Source of the DNA: CAZSXS01 sp964611385
GTDB lineage: Bacteria > Bacillota > Clostridia > Lachnospirales > CAYPQA01
Reading direction: 5' to 3'
Assembly: GCA_964611385.1 (NCBI GenBank)
Contig: CAZSXS010000091.1
Location: forward strand, 1 to 12,843
Length of the DNA stretch: 12,843 bases
The number at the start of each line of letters is the position of its first letter. Within the stretch, counting starts at the first letter, position 1. This document shows, piece after piece, positions 6,762 through 12,843 of the stretch. The notes beneath the pieces were generated by a model. The model saw nothing but the letters and a program-made list of their open reading frames with translations, was not told the origin of the DNA and did not search any database. A program made the position numbers and the translations under genes.

Positions 6762-7814
6762 TCAACTCCGACTTATTATTTTAAGAAAACAGCATTCCAA
6801 GGTCAGACGGAAATTCACGTTTGACCGCAGAAGCTTCTTTGCCCGATACAAGGCCTCCAAGGCGTTGATCAGTCTTTTTTCTGTATAGTTTTCTGCATGA
6901 GATAGAAAATCTTTGTTACGGAGGAGCTGCCATGCATCGGCCATATCCTCCTGAAAGGGCAGACCCGATTGCGCCCTTTGATCCCCTAGCCTCTTCTGAG
7001 GCTCAACAATCTTCGATACCAATAAATCCCGAAACCAAATGCAAAGTATGTCCAAAGCTTCTTGTATCCTGTCCTTCAATGGCTCCAAGTCGTTGACTAA
7101 AGAAAAAACCCCCGGAATATCGCAATGGCTTAATCCGGTGGCTATCTCCTGCACCTTAGAATGCAACAGGCGATTCTCCTCATTTAGAGAAGAAATAGCC
7201 TGACCTATATTCCCTCCACACAAAGCACTTGCATACTCTGCCTCTTCACTGGGAAGCTTCTGCTCGCTGAGTAAATAATGGTACACCTGCTGAGCAGAGA
7301 GGGGCTTATGTTTCAGCACAATGCTCCTAGACAAAACGGTAGGGAGAAAGCTAGCACTCTGCTCCGAGGTCATTAAAAAAATGCCATAACGGGGCGGCTC
7401 TTCCAGCGTTTTTAAGAAAGCATTTTGAGCGCTTACGGTCATGGTGTCTGCATTTTTAATGATAAATATTTTATAGGGATACTTATAGGGCTTTATATGA
7501 ATAATATCATGAATTTGCTCTCTGATGTCATCAACGCTGATGGCCTTTGTTTTGGTGGGAGAGACATAGTAAATGTCCTGATGATTCCTGCCCTCAAAGG
7601 CTAGACAAGAAAGGCATTGATTACAGGCATCGAGGCCTCCTGCCTCGCATTGAAGGGCTTTAGCGAAGCTTTCGGCCATGAGGCTTTTCCCCAGGCCGTC
7701 CGCTCCGTCAAAAATATAGGCTTGCGAAACCGCTTTGTTCTGAATGCTGTTTTGCAAGCTTTTAATGATTTTTTCGTTTCCACAGATCCGGTTAAAACCC
7801 GGCAAAGCTACCAC
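6762..7814 (-). CDS. holB: DNA polymerase III subunit delta prime
   Basis: This is a 350-residue clamp-loader subunit. With tau/gamma (DnaX) and delta (HolA) it loads the beta sliding clamp on primed DNA. Visible features are a P-loop GADGLGKS (37-44), a zinc-binding set Cys56, Cys64, Cys67, Cys70, a Walker B-like KIFIIKNADTM (115-125), and the sensor stretch LKTLEEPP (134-141). The LSRS at 161-164 stands where many family members have SRC. The C-terminal half is helical as expected. The start is a GTG at 7814 with only a weak purine-rich AGAAAAGA before it. An in-frame stop lies just upstream, so longer forms are excluded. The gene follows yaaR by 18 nt and its end abuts ricT. Confidence 0.94.
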   Translation of the reverse strand: MVALPGFNRICGNEKIIKSLQNSIQNKAVSQAYIFDGADGLGKSLMAESFAKALQCEAGGLDACNQCLSCLAFEGRNHQDIYYVSPTKTKAISVDDIREQIHDIIHIKPYKYPYKIFIIKNADTMTVSAQNAFLKTLEEPPRYGIFLMTSEQSASFLPTVLSRSIVLKHKPLSAQQVYHYLLSEQKLPSEEAEYASALCGGNIGQAISSLNEENRLLHSKVQEIATGLSHCDIPGVFSLVNDLEPLKDRIQEALDILCIWFRDLLVSKIVEPQKRLGDQRAQSGLPFQEDMADAWQLLRNKDFLSHAENYTEKRLINALEALYRAKKLLRSNVNFRLTLECCFLKIISRS

Positions 7815-7832
7815 TCTTTTCTACATTCTAAT

Positions 7833-8273
7833 TCAGGCTAAAATATCCAGCAGCAAGCCGTTAATTTCGTCTATCTTGTCAAGGATGGCAATGTGATCCT
7901 TTTCGGTTTTTAACACTTCCTGTGCCAAATCGTCCAAATCTTTATTGACCAGCTTAACAATGGCATAGACGCGGTGCCTGCCCCGATGATCCAAAAAGTT
8001 TTCACGGGAAAACTTATGAGAATTGGTAACAACCTCATTAATAAATTCCCCAACCAGGCTTTTGTACTGCCTCAAATCCTTTAAGTCCATATGCCGAGCC
8101 AAACTGTTACCCGTTTCGGTGATGTTGTCGATCAAACCCGACAAACGTTGAGCCAAGCCTTCCTCGTCCAACTTTTTCAGGGTGAAGCCGAAGTCCGGCT
8201 TCTCCCTTACGTTTTGTACAGGTTGCATTTCATTAAACCGCGTTGCCAATATATCAGAAACCCTCATTGCCAT
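7833..8273 (-). CDS. yaaR: YaaR family protein (DUF327)
   Basis: This is a 146-residue DUF327 protein, the same length as B. subtilis YaaR. It starts with MAMRVSDILATRFNEM and is otherwise mostly helical. Conserved parts include VGEFINEVVTNSHKF and GRHRVYAIVKLVNKDLDDLA. Its function is unknown; it is almost always next to the c-di-AMP receptor gene and holB, as here. The frame remains open to 8345, but the ATG at 8273 has GGAGG 11 nt upstream (plus 8285-8289) and gives the family length. A third choice is the ATG at 8267. The 82-nt gap to darA has no terminator that I can see, so the two are probably cotranscribed. Confidence 0.92.
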   Translation of the reverse strand: MAMRVSDILATRFNEMQPVQNVREKPDFGFTLKKLDEEGLAQRLSGLIDNITETGNSLARHMDLKDLRQYKSLVGEFINEVVTNSHKFSRENFLDHRGRHRVYAIVKLVNKDLDDLAQEVLKTEKDHIAILDKIDEINGLLLDILA

Positions 8274-8355
8274 AATACCACGAACCTCCAAGTACGGTCT
8301 ACAAACGGGCATGAATACGACACAACGAACGATGTGACTTGCCAATTCATGCTCA

Positions 8356-8685
8356 TCAAACTTTCTTAAATTCTTCTACCCCTAAAACAAAAATGGTGGC
8401 TCCGCCTACGGTTACTTCTACGGGGTAAGGCACATAGCTTTCTGTTGCATTCACATGTGTTGTATTCACAGATGTAATTTGCTTGCGGCTTTTACATTTC
8501 TTTTCGATAATCGAAACCAATTCGGGAATACGCTCCTCGGATACGCCGCAAATTAGGGTTGTATTCCCTGCACGTAAGAACCCGCCGGTAGTGGCGAGCT
8601 TCGTAACGCTATAACCCTTCTCGTTTAGCAAGTCCATAATATGAAATGCATCTTCATCGTGAATAATCGCCATGACTAATTTCAT
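8356..8685 (-). CDS. darA: Cyclic di-AMP receptor DarA (YaaQ, PII-like)
   Basis: This is a 109-residue PII-like protein, the same length as B. subtilis DarA. It binds cyclic di-AMP as a trimer; its downstream partner is not established. The hallmark LATTGGFLRAGNTTLICGV (30-48) forms the ligand-binding loop and strand, and VTVGGATIFVLGVEEF (91-106) is the typical C-terminal strand. The start ATG at 8685 has AAAGGGGG 7 nt upstream. It is the first gene of the darA-yaaR-holB-ricT unit, with its own promoter just upstream. In many Firmicutes tmk lies ahead of it; here pyrD does. Confidence 0.96.
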   Translation of the reverse strand: MKLVMAIIHDEDAFHIMDLLNEKGYSVTKLATTGGFLRAGNTTLICGVSEERIPELVSIIEKKCKSRKQITSVNTTHVNATESYVPYPVEVTVGGATIFVLGVEEFKKV

Positions 8686-8714
8686 CTTGATTCCCCCTTT
8701 TAATTATTAAGAAA

Positions 8715-8743
8715 AGTATATCACAGGATTATGAATAGTACAA
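8715..8743 (-). promoter_or_regulatory. Extended -10 sigma-A promoter for darA operon
   Basis: On the minus strand TTGTAC (plus 8738-8743) and TATACT (plus 8715-8720) are exactly 17 nt apart, with TGA directly before the -10 box, an extended -10. The start site would be near 8708, leaving a leader of about 23 nt with the AAAGGGGG ribosome binding site. It lies in the 75-nt gap after pyrD. No terminator for pyrD is visible, so read-through from the pyr genes may add to expression. Confidence 0.8.
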
Positions 8744-8760
8744 TAAATTTATCGTAATCT

Positions 8761-9681
8761 TTACACAATTCCTTTAATCTCATTTATTCCCTTTATAGTA
8801 TTCTCTATACAATATTTTTTAATCCCCTCAATAATCTCTATTGTTACAGAGGGCTTATTAAAGTTGGCTGTGCCTACAGCGAAGGCGGTAGCCCCGGCCA
8901 TGATAAACTCAATTGCATCTTCTGCACAGGCTATGCCTCCCATGCCGATCAGGGGGAGCTTTACCGCCTTTGCAACCTGCCAAACCATTCGAAGAGCAAC
9001 CGGCTTGATGGCTGGTCCCGAAAGACCCCCCAGTTTGTTGGCCAGGACAGGCTGTCTTTTTCTGATGTCGATCTTCATGCCCAGCAGAGTGTTGATCAAG
9101 GAAAGAGCATCCGCTCCGGCACTCTCGGCTGCTCGGGCTGTTTCCGTGATGTCTGTTACATTGGGACTCAGCTTCACAATGAGGGGCTGCTTGGCTACGG
9201 CCTTGACCGCCTTGACCACCCGCTCCACCATACCGCAGTCCGTTCCGAAGGCAAGGCCGCCTTGACTGATGTTGGGGCAAGAGATGTTCAGCTCCAGAAA
9301 GTCAATGGCTGCGTCCTGTAGGGCTTCTGCAACTTCCACATATTCTTCCACGCTGTGCCCGCAGATATTGACGATGATTCTGGTATCAAAGCGCTTTAAG
9401 TAGGGCAGGTCTTGCTCCATAAAATAGCGCACGCCGGGATTTTGCAGTCCCACGGCATTGAGCATACCCCCTTCCGTTTCAACGATACGGGGAGGGGGAT
9501 TGCCCTTCCAGGGTTTGGGGGAAACTCCCTTGACTGTAATCCCACCCAGTTGGTTCAAGTCCACAAAGTCCTCATACTCTCGTCCCGAACCGAAGGTTCC
9601 CGAGGCGGTCAGACAGGGATTTTTGAGGGATACGCCGCAAAGACTTGTTTCTAAACACACCATCGAATGCATTGTACTCAT
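8761..9681 (-). CDS. pyrD: Dihydroorotate dehydrogenase B, catalytic subunit
   Basis: This is a 306-residue FMN enzyme that oxidises dihydroorotate to orotate, the fourth step of UMP synthesis, passing electrons to PyrK and NAD. The class is 1B: the catalytic base is Cys135 in NISCPN, the same position as in the Lactococcus enzyme, and the gene sits beside pyrK. Other motifs are ASGTFG (26-31), NAVGLQNPG (75-83), VKLSPN with Lys170, the GGLSGPAIKP loop (218-227), GMGGI (246-250) and AVGTANF (268-274). The barrel is complete and normal in length. The ATG overlaps the pyrK stop by 4 nt (ATGA), with GGGAG 11 nt upstream, consistent with coupled synthesis of the two subunits. No terminator follows; the darA promoter begins within 20 nt. 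Confidence 0.97.
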   Translation of the reverse strand: MSTMHSMVCLETSLCGVSLKNPCLTASGTFGSGREYEDFVDLNQLGGITVKGVSPKPWKGNPPPRIVETEGGMLNAVGLQNPGVRYFMEQDLPYLKRFDTRIIVNICGHSVEEYVEVAEALQDAAIDFLELNISCPNISQGGLAFGTDCGMVERVVKAVKAVAKQPLIVKLSPNVTDITETARAAESAGADALSLINTLLGMKIDIRKRQPVLANKLGGLSGPAIKPVALRMVWQVAKAVKLPLIGMGGIACAEDAIEFIMAGATAFAVGTANFNKPSVTIEIIEGIKKYCIENTIKGINEIKGIV

Positions 9682-10604
9682 TCCCAGATCAACTCCCTTC
9701 CGTCAAATACCGGCCCATCCTTACAGACCTTTTTATAGACCCAGTCTGAGTCGGAACTTTTCACTTTAATGGCACAGCCTACGCACGCTCCGAAGCCGCA
9801 AGCCATTCTTTCCTCCATGCTGACCTGGCAGAATATATCCTTATCCTCGGCATAGGTACAAAGGGCTCGAAGCAAAGGCTTAGGGCCACAGCCGTATAGG
9901 GCAGAAAAGGGTAAAGCGTCCGCTTTGGTCTCTTGTCCGTAGCGTTCCTGAATTAGTTCCATCACGTTTCCTTTGAATCCTTCTGAACCGTCATCGCTAG
10001 CAACATAAACCTCCACGCCTAGGGCCTTGAAATCCTCCGTCAAAATGGACTTTGAACGAAAGCCCAAAAAGGCAAAGATTTTTTGCTGAGGCTCTTTCTC
10101 ACGGACAGCCTTCGCAAGAGAATAGAGCGGCGGTACGCCGATGCCTCCTCCGATCAGGGCGATGCCCTTGTTGGGTTGAAGGGAAAGGGAAGTATCCGAA
10201 TCTAACGAAGTATTCTTATGAATAGAAGCATCTGGGCCAAAATAAAAGCCCTTTCCCAAGGGCTTTGAAATGCGAAGTTGCTCTCCAAGCTGCAGCATTG
10301 AAAAATAGTTCGTTTTACTCCCAACCTTTTGAATCAAAAGCCGGATGGCAGTGCTTGCTTTTCCGGGCTCTTTGCTGGCATCTTTTCTGATAACAGAAGG
10401 AATCAAATGCTTTACATCACAAATACTAATCGGGCAAGGCAAGGTATCACCTTTTCGATCGGTATAGAGCATTAGAAATTGACCAGGTAAGGGCGTAAAG
10501 CTTGCCTCACAATCCGTTCCTACAGCGTCCTCTAACACCAACTCTAAGATCAGTTCAACAATTCCAGGAGAAATTTCTTGATTTTTTATAACAGTTGTGT
10601 ACAT
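9678..10604 (-). CDS. pyrK: Dihydroorotate dehydrogenase B, electron transfer subunit
   Basis: This is a 308-residue FAD and [2Fe-2S] protein that carries electrons from PyrD to NAD. The NAD-binding GGGIGVPPLYSLAKA (152-166) and the cluster ligands Cys269, 274, 277 and 294 (spacing x4, x2, x16) are intact. The FAD-binding motif normally reads RPxSI; here it is CPISI, with Cys57 (codon TGC) in place of Arg. The protein is longer than the roughly 260 residues of Lactococcus PyrK because of inserts near 24-37, 68-85 and 125-145. The ATG at 10604 has GGAGG 4 nt upstream and overlaps the pyrF end by 19 nt; the end overlaps pyrD by 4 nt. Family and partner are certain. The effect of the Arg-to-Cys change is not known. 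Confidence 0.95.
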   Translation of the reverse strand: MYTTVIKNQEISPGIVELILELVLEDAVGTDCEASFTPLPGQFLMLYTDRKGDTLPCPISICDVKHLIPSVIRKDASKEPGKASTAIRLLIQKVGSKTNYFSMLQLGEQLRISKPLGKGFYFGPDASIHKNTSLDSDTSLSLQPNKGIALIGGGIGVPPLYSLAKAVREKEPQQKIFAFLGFRSKSILTEDFKALGVEVYVASDDGSEGFKGNVMELIQERYGQETKADALPFSALYGCGPKPLLRALCTYAEDKDIFCQVSMEERMACGFGACVGCAIKVKSSDSDWVYKKVCKDGPVFDGRELIWE

Positions 10605-11551
10605 AAGTCCTCCCTCATGTCCAAAACAGCCTGGCGAGCAGCCTGTGCATAGTCTTCATCTTTGGCTTTAAACTTTTGGGTCTTGTATGCGGCAATGATA
10701 CCTCGGGAGCTATTGACGATACCACCCAAGGGAACACCCGGGAGATCGTCTCTCTTTTCAAAGCAATGAGCAAAGTCCTGTGCACTGCCGCCCTGGGCAC
10801 CATAGCCTGGGATCAGGAAGAAGGTGTTCGGCATAGCGGCTCGGCAAGCCTTACTTTGCTCTGGGAAGGTAGCGCCTACCACAGCGCCTACTTCACTGTA
10901 ACCGTACTGGCCAATCAGCTCCTTGCCCCAGTCTTTCACCAGGTTTGCCATCCGCAGATACACAGGCTCTGCATTCGCTTGTACCCCATCGTTTTCTTGC
11001 AGGAGCAAGTCTTGCAGCTCTGAGCTGGAGGGGTTAGAGGTCTTCACAAGCACAAAAATACCCTTCTCCTGGCTTTTGCACTCCTCAACAAAGGGCTTGA
11101 TTCCATCATAGCCAAGATAAGGGTTAACCGTTACAAAATCTTCATCATAGATATTGACTTTTTCTCCATCAATGGAAACCAGGCCCAAATGACCGTTGGC
11201 ATAGGCCTCGGCTGTGGAACCGATATCACTGCGTTTAATATCTCCAATAACCAACAAGCCTTTACGTTTTGCATAGTTTATGGTGTCCAAATAAGCTTGA
11301 AGACCTTCCACGCCGTATTGCTCATACATGGCAATCTGGGGCTTTACCGCAGGTACTAAGTCGCAAAAAGCGTCAATGAGCCCTTTATTGAACTGCAAAA
11401 AGCACCAAGCAACCGCCTTTGGGGTTTTACCGAATTTTTGAAAAGCTTCGGCCTTCAAAAATTCTGGTATGTACTCAAGCCGTGGGTCTAGTCCCACGAT
11501 AGTGGGGTTTTTGGTTTTGATAATACCTTGGATCAATTTGTCAATCATCAT
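10586..11551 (-). CDS. pyrF: Orotidine 5'-phosphate decarboxylase (type 2)
   Basis: This is a 321-residue enzyme that removes CO2 from OMP to give UMP, the last step of de novo pyrimidine synthesis. It belongs to the longer pyrF subfamily 2. The catalytic Asp-x-Lys-x-x-Asp is seen in GDIKRSDIGSTAEAYA (Asp104, Lys106, Asp109). The N-terminal VGLDPRLEYIP (19-29), PAVKPQIAMYEQYG (67-80) and the phosphate-side IPGYGAQGG and VNSSRGII are present. The frame is open to 11593, but the ATG at 11551 is chosen because AGGAGG (plus 11560-11565) lies 8 nt upstream; the next ATG (11548) is 11 nt from it. This start lies inside the end of the CDF transporter gene (11-nt overlap). The end overlaps pyrK by 19 nt. 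Confidence 0.96.
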   Translation of the reverse strand: MMIDKLIQGIIKTKNPTIVGLDPRLEYIPEFLKAEAFQKFGKTPKAVAWCFLQFNKGLIDAFCDLVPAVKPQIAMYEQYGVEGLQAYLDTINYAKRKGLLVIGDIKRSDIGSTAEAYANGHLGLVSIDGEKVNIYDEDFVTVNPYLGYDGIKPFVEECKSQEKGIFVLVKTSNPSSSELQDLLLQENDGVQANAEPVYLRMANLVKDWGKELIGQYGYSEVGAVVGATFPEQSKACRAAMPNTFFLIPGYGAQGGSAQDFAHCFEKRDDLPGVPLGGIVNSSRGIIAAYKTQKFKAKDEDYAQAARQAVLDMREDLCTQLL

Positions 11552-12746
11552 TGTTTTGCCCTCCTGTATTTTTATAATTTTTGTCCACTTCAATCACGGC
11601 GTAATTCTGAAGGCCGTCAAAGCGTGTGGTTTCAATCTTACGTTTCACCAGCTCAATGAGCTGTTTGTCCGAATGCTTAAACTTGTAAGGTGCAACGATG
11701 TCAAAGACAATGTTGTTATGAGACTTTCCCCGGACAATGCGAAAGTCATGTATCATCAGTTCTCCATCAATGTCCTTCACGATGTTTTTGGTATAGGTAT
11801 AAAGCTCTGTAACCTTCTCATTGTTGGTTTCAATGGGGTCAAGGTGGACGACGAGATGGATATCATACTCTTCCTTACAATCCCTTTCAATCTGATCAAC
11901 CACATCATGAATGGCCAGCAATTCCTCCGCCGAGGAAACCTCAACATGAACGCTGGCATAGGACTTATTGGGGCCATAGCCATGAACCATCAAGTCATGG
12001 ATTCCCAAAACCCCTTCATAGCTCTTAATTTTATTTTCAATCATCAGAATAAAATCCGGATCAGGCGCCTCCCCCAGAAGAGGGCTGAGGGTTTTATTGA
12101 TCATCCCCACACCAGAGTACAGAATAAAAAGAGATACAAGAAGGCCCACATACCCATCCAGCTGTATGCTAAAAAAGCCTCCGATGAGCAGGCTTATAAG
12201 TACGGCGGAGGAGGCGATCACGTCATTTAGGCAATCCTGGACATTAGCAAGGATGGTGATGGAATTGATGGCTTTACCAATTTTTCGGTTGAAAAGCATC
12301 ATCCAGGCTTTTAACAGAATACCGAAGACAAGAACAGCAACGGAAATGAAACTGAAATGAATGGGTTCGGGGGTTATGATTTTATCGAAGGAGGACTTTG
12401 CCAGATTCAAGCCAAGCAGCATAATGATAAAAGAAATGAGCAGACCAGAAATATACTCAATACGGGCATGGCCGTAGGGATGATCGGAGTCGGCCGGTTT
12501 TCCGGCCAGCTTAAAGCCGATTAAGGTGATGATAGAATTACTGGCATCGGAAAGGTTATTTATGCCATCGGCCACGATTGCAAGGCTCTTAAAAACCGTG
12601 CCAGCCACAATCTTACCGGCAGAAAGCAGCATATTACAGAGGATACCCACAACTCCCGCCACGGCACCATATCTTTCACGCACCTTCGGATTTTTAACCT
12701 CCTGGCAATTTTTAACAAACAGCCATATAATAAAATTAGTCACCAT
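11541..12746 (-). CDS. Cation diffusion facilitator transporter, manganese-type site
   Basis: This is a 401-residue CDF antiporter that should export a divalent metal in exchange for protons. Six membrane helices lie at about 26-49, 52-78, 98-116, 131-152, 171-192 and 199-216. The transport site is formed by NxxxD in TM2 (ADGINNLSD; Asn63, Asp67) and DxxxD in TM5 (DCLND; Asp171, Asp175). The Asn-Asp-Asp-Asp set is typical of bacterial Mn(II) exporters such as MntE, whereas zinc members usually have His-Asp. After the normal cytoplasmic dimer domain (about 220-300) there is an additional C-terminal domain of similar size (about 305-390) with several His. An ATG at 12761 exists, but it precedes the AGGAGG (plus 12751-12756), so the ATG at 12746 is chosen. 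Its end overlaps pyrF by 11 nt. Confidence 0.93.
   Translation of the reverse strand: MVTNFIIWLFVKNCQEVKNPKVRERYGAVAGVVGILCNMLLSAGKIVAGTVFKSLAIVADGINNLSDASNSIITLIGFKLAGKPADSDHPYGHARIEYISGLLISFIIMLLGLNLAKSSFDKIITPEPIHFSFISVAVLVFGILLKAWMMLFNRKIGKAINSITILANVQDCLNDVIASSAVLISLLIGGFFSIQLDGYVGLLVSLFILYSGVGMINKTLSPLLGEAPDPDFILMIENKIKSYEGVLGIHDLMVHGYGPNKSYASVHVEVSSAEELLAIHDVVDQIERDCKEEYDIHLVVHLDPIETNNEKVTELYTYTKNIVKDIDGELMIHDFRIVRGKSHNNIVFDIVAPYKFKHSDKQLIELVKRKIETTRFDGLQNYAVIEVDKNYKNTGGQNNDD
11560..11565 (-). promoter_or_regulatory. Ribosome binding site fixing the pyrF start inside the transporter gene
   Basis: A perfect AGGAGG on the minus strand lies 8 nt before the pyrF ATG at 11551. It is itself within the last codons of the upstream transporter, so ribosomes finishing the transporter pass over it. 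Confidence 0.8.
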
Positions 12747-12779
12747 TTTCCCTCCTAACATAAATTAAGTGCTAAAACC

Positions 12780-12842
12780 GTGGGGAAAGGAAGGGAAAAA
12801 CTTTTTCAAACGGCGAAAAAGTTTTTCCCTTCCCTCCCCCAC
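12780..12842. repeat. 28-bp inverted repeat forming a long hairpin at the window edge
   Basis: Arms 12780-12807 and 12815-12842 are complementary around a 7-nt loop (12808-12814). Each arm includes a self-complementary AAAAA-C/G-TTTTT core and a G-rich or C-rich outer part. As minus-strand RNA all 28 pairs form, two of them as G-U wobbles; on the plus strand these two are A-C mismatches. It ends 24 nt before the AGGAGG of the CDF transporter gene. It might be a terminator of an upstream minus-strand gene (only TTTT follows), a leader element, or a dispersed repeat. The window ends one base beyond it, so its outer limit is not certain. Confidence 0.85.
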
Positions 12843-12843
12843 A

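Noticed and set aside
6466..6888. Plus-strand open frame of 140 codons over ricT and holB
   Set aside because: It is antisense to two well-recognised genes, and its translation is low-complexity Phe/Leu-rich as expected from a shadow.
8274..8345. N-terminal extension of YaaR
   Set aside because: The open frame continues, but it translates the leader and the GGAGG site, and the shorter protein matches the family length exactly.
8864..9265. Open frames on both strands inside pyrD
   Set aside because: They overlap a complete, motif-rich pyrD; their translations show no family features.
11469..12230. Plus-strand open frame of about 253 codons
   Set aside because: It lies antisense to the clearly coding CDF transporter and pyrF start, has no recognisable domain and no convincing ribosome binding site; it is a reading-frame shadow.
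12747..12843. PyrR-type attenuator or Mn riboswitch (yybP-ykoY) ahead of the transporter and pyr genes
   Set aside because: Only the hairpin is visible; no anti-terminator or riboswitch core can be seen in the short sequence available. The relevant region may lie beyond the window.

Overview
The window suggests a low-to-moderate G+C anaerobic member of the Bacillota, most likely a Clostridium-like lineage. The reasons are the darA-yaaR-holB-ricT cluster typical of Gram-positive Firmicutes, an NAD-linked (class 1B) dihydroorotate dehydrogenase made of PyrD plus PyrK, strong AGGAGG-type ribosome binding sites, and many 4-base ATGA stop/start overlaps. The species cannot be named from the sequence alone. 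Every credible protein gene lies on the minus strand, so the window reads biologically from right (12843) to left (1). I see no RNA gene, CRISPR array, transposase or phage gene.

Right block (12843 to 8761). A 28-bp inverted repeat at the window edge is followed by a cation-efflux (CDF) transporter with a manganese-type metal site. Next come pyrF, pyrK and pyrD, the last steps of UMP synthesis. The four genes overlap end to start (11, 19 and 4 nt) and look like one translationally coupled transcript. The upstream part of this operon, and its promoter, are outside the window.

Middle block (8743 to 3291). A clear extended -10 sigma-A promoter in the 75-nt gap after pyrD starts a second unit: darA (c-di-AMP receptor), yaaR, holB (clamp-loader delta prime) and ricT (YaaT/PSP1). 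A large methyl-accepting chemotaxis protein follows 53 to 56 nt after ricT. It carries an unusual cysteine-rich PAS domain between HAMP-like segments. The block ends at a hairpin terminator about 175 nt beyond the chemoreceptor stop. The thymidylate kinase gene often found ahead of darA is not here; pyrD is in its place.

Left block (about 3210 to 121). After a 480-nt non-coding gap with candidate promoters comes a run of six small genes: a secreted copper-amine-oxidase-N-like protein, a YjbR/MmcQ protein, a cysteine-rich DUF2284 protein, a DUF1801 protein, a rhodanese lipoprotein and an ACT-domain protein. Two of the joints are 4-nt overlaps, and a good terminator closes the unit. This is the least explained region. 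A short promoter at the left edge drives an unseen gene beyond base 1.

I do not see proof of a new multi-gene system. The points most worth checking are the Mn-exporter/pyrimidine coupling, the long edge hairpin, the cysteine-rich PAS chemoreceptor with its in-frame post-stop tail, the Arg-to-Cys change in the PyrK flavin motif, and the six-gene accessory operon.
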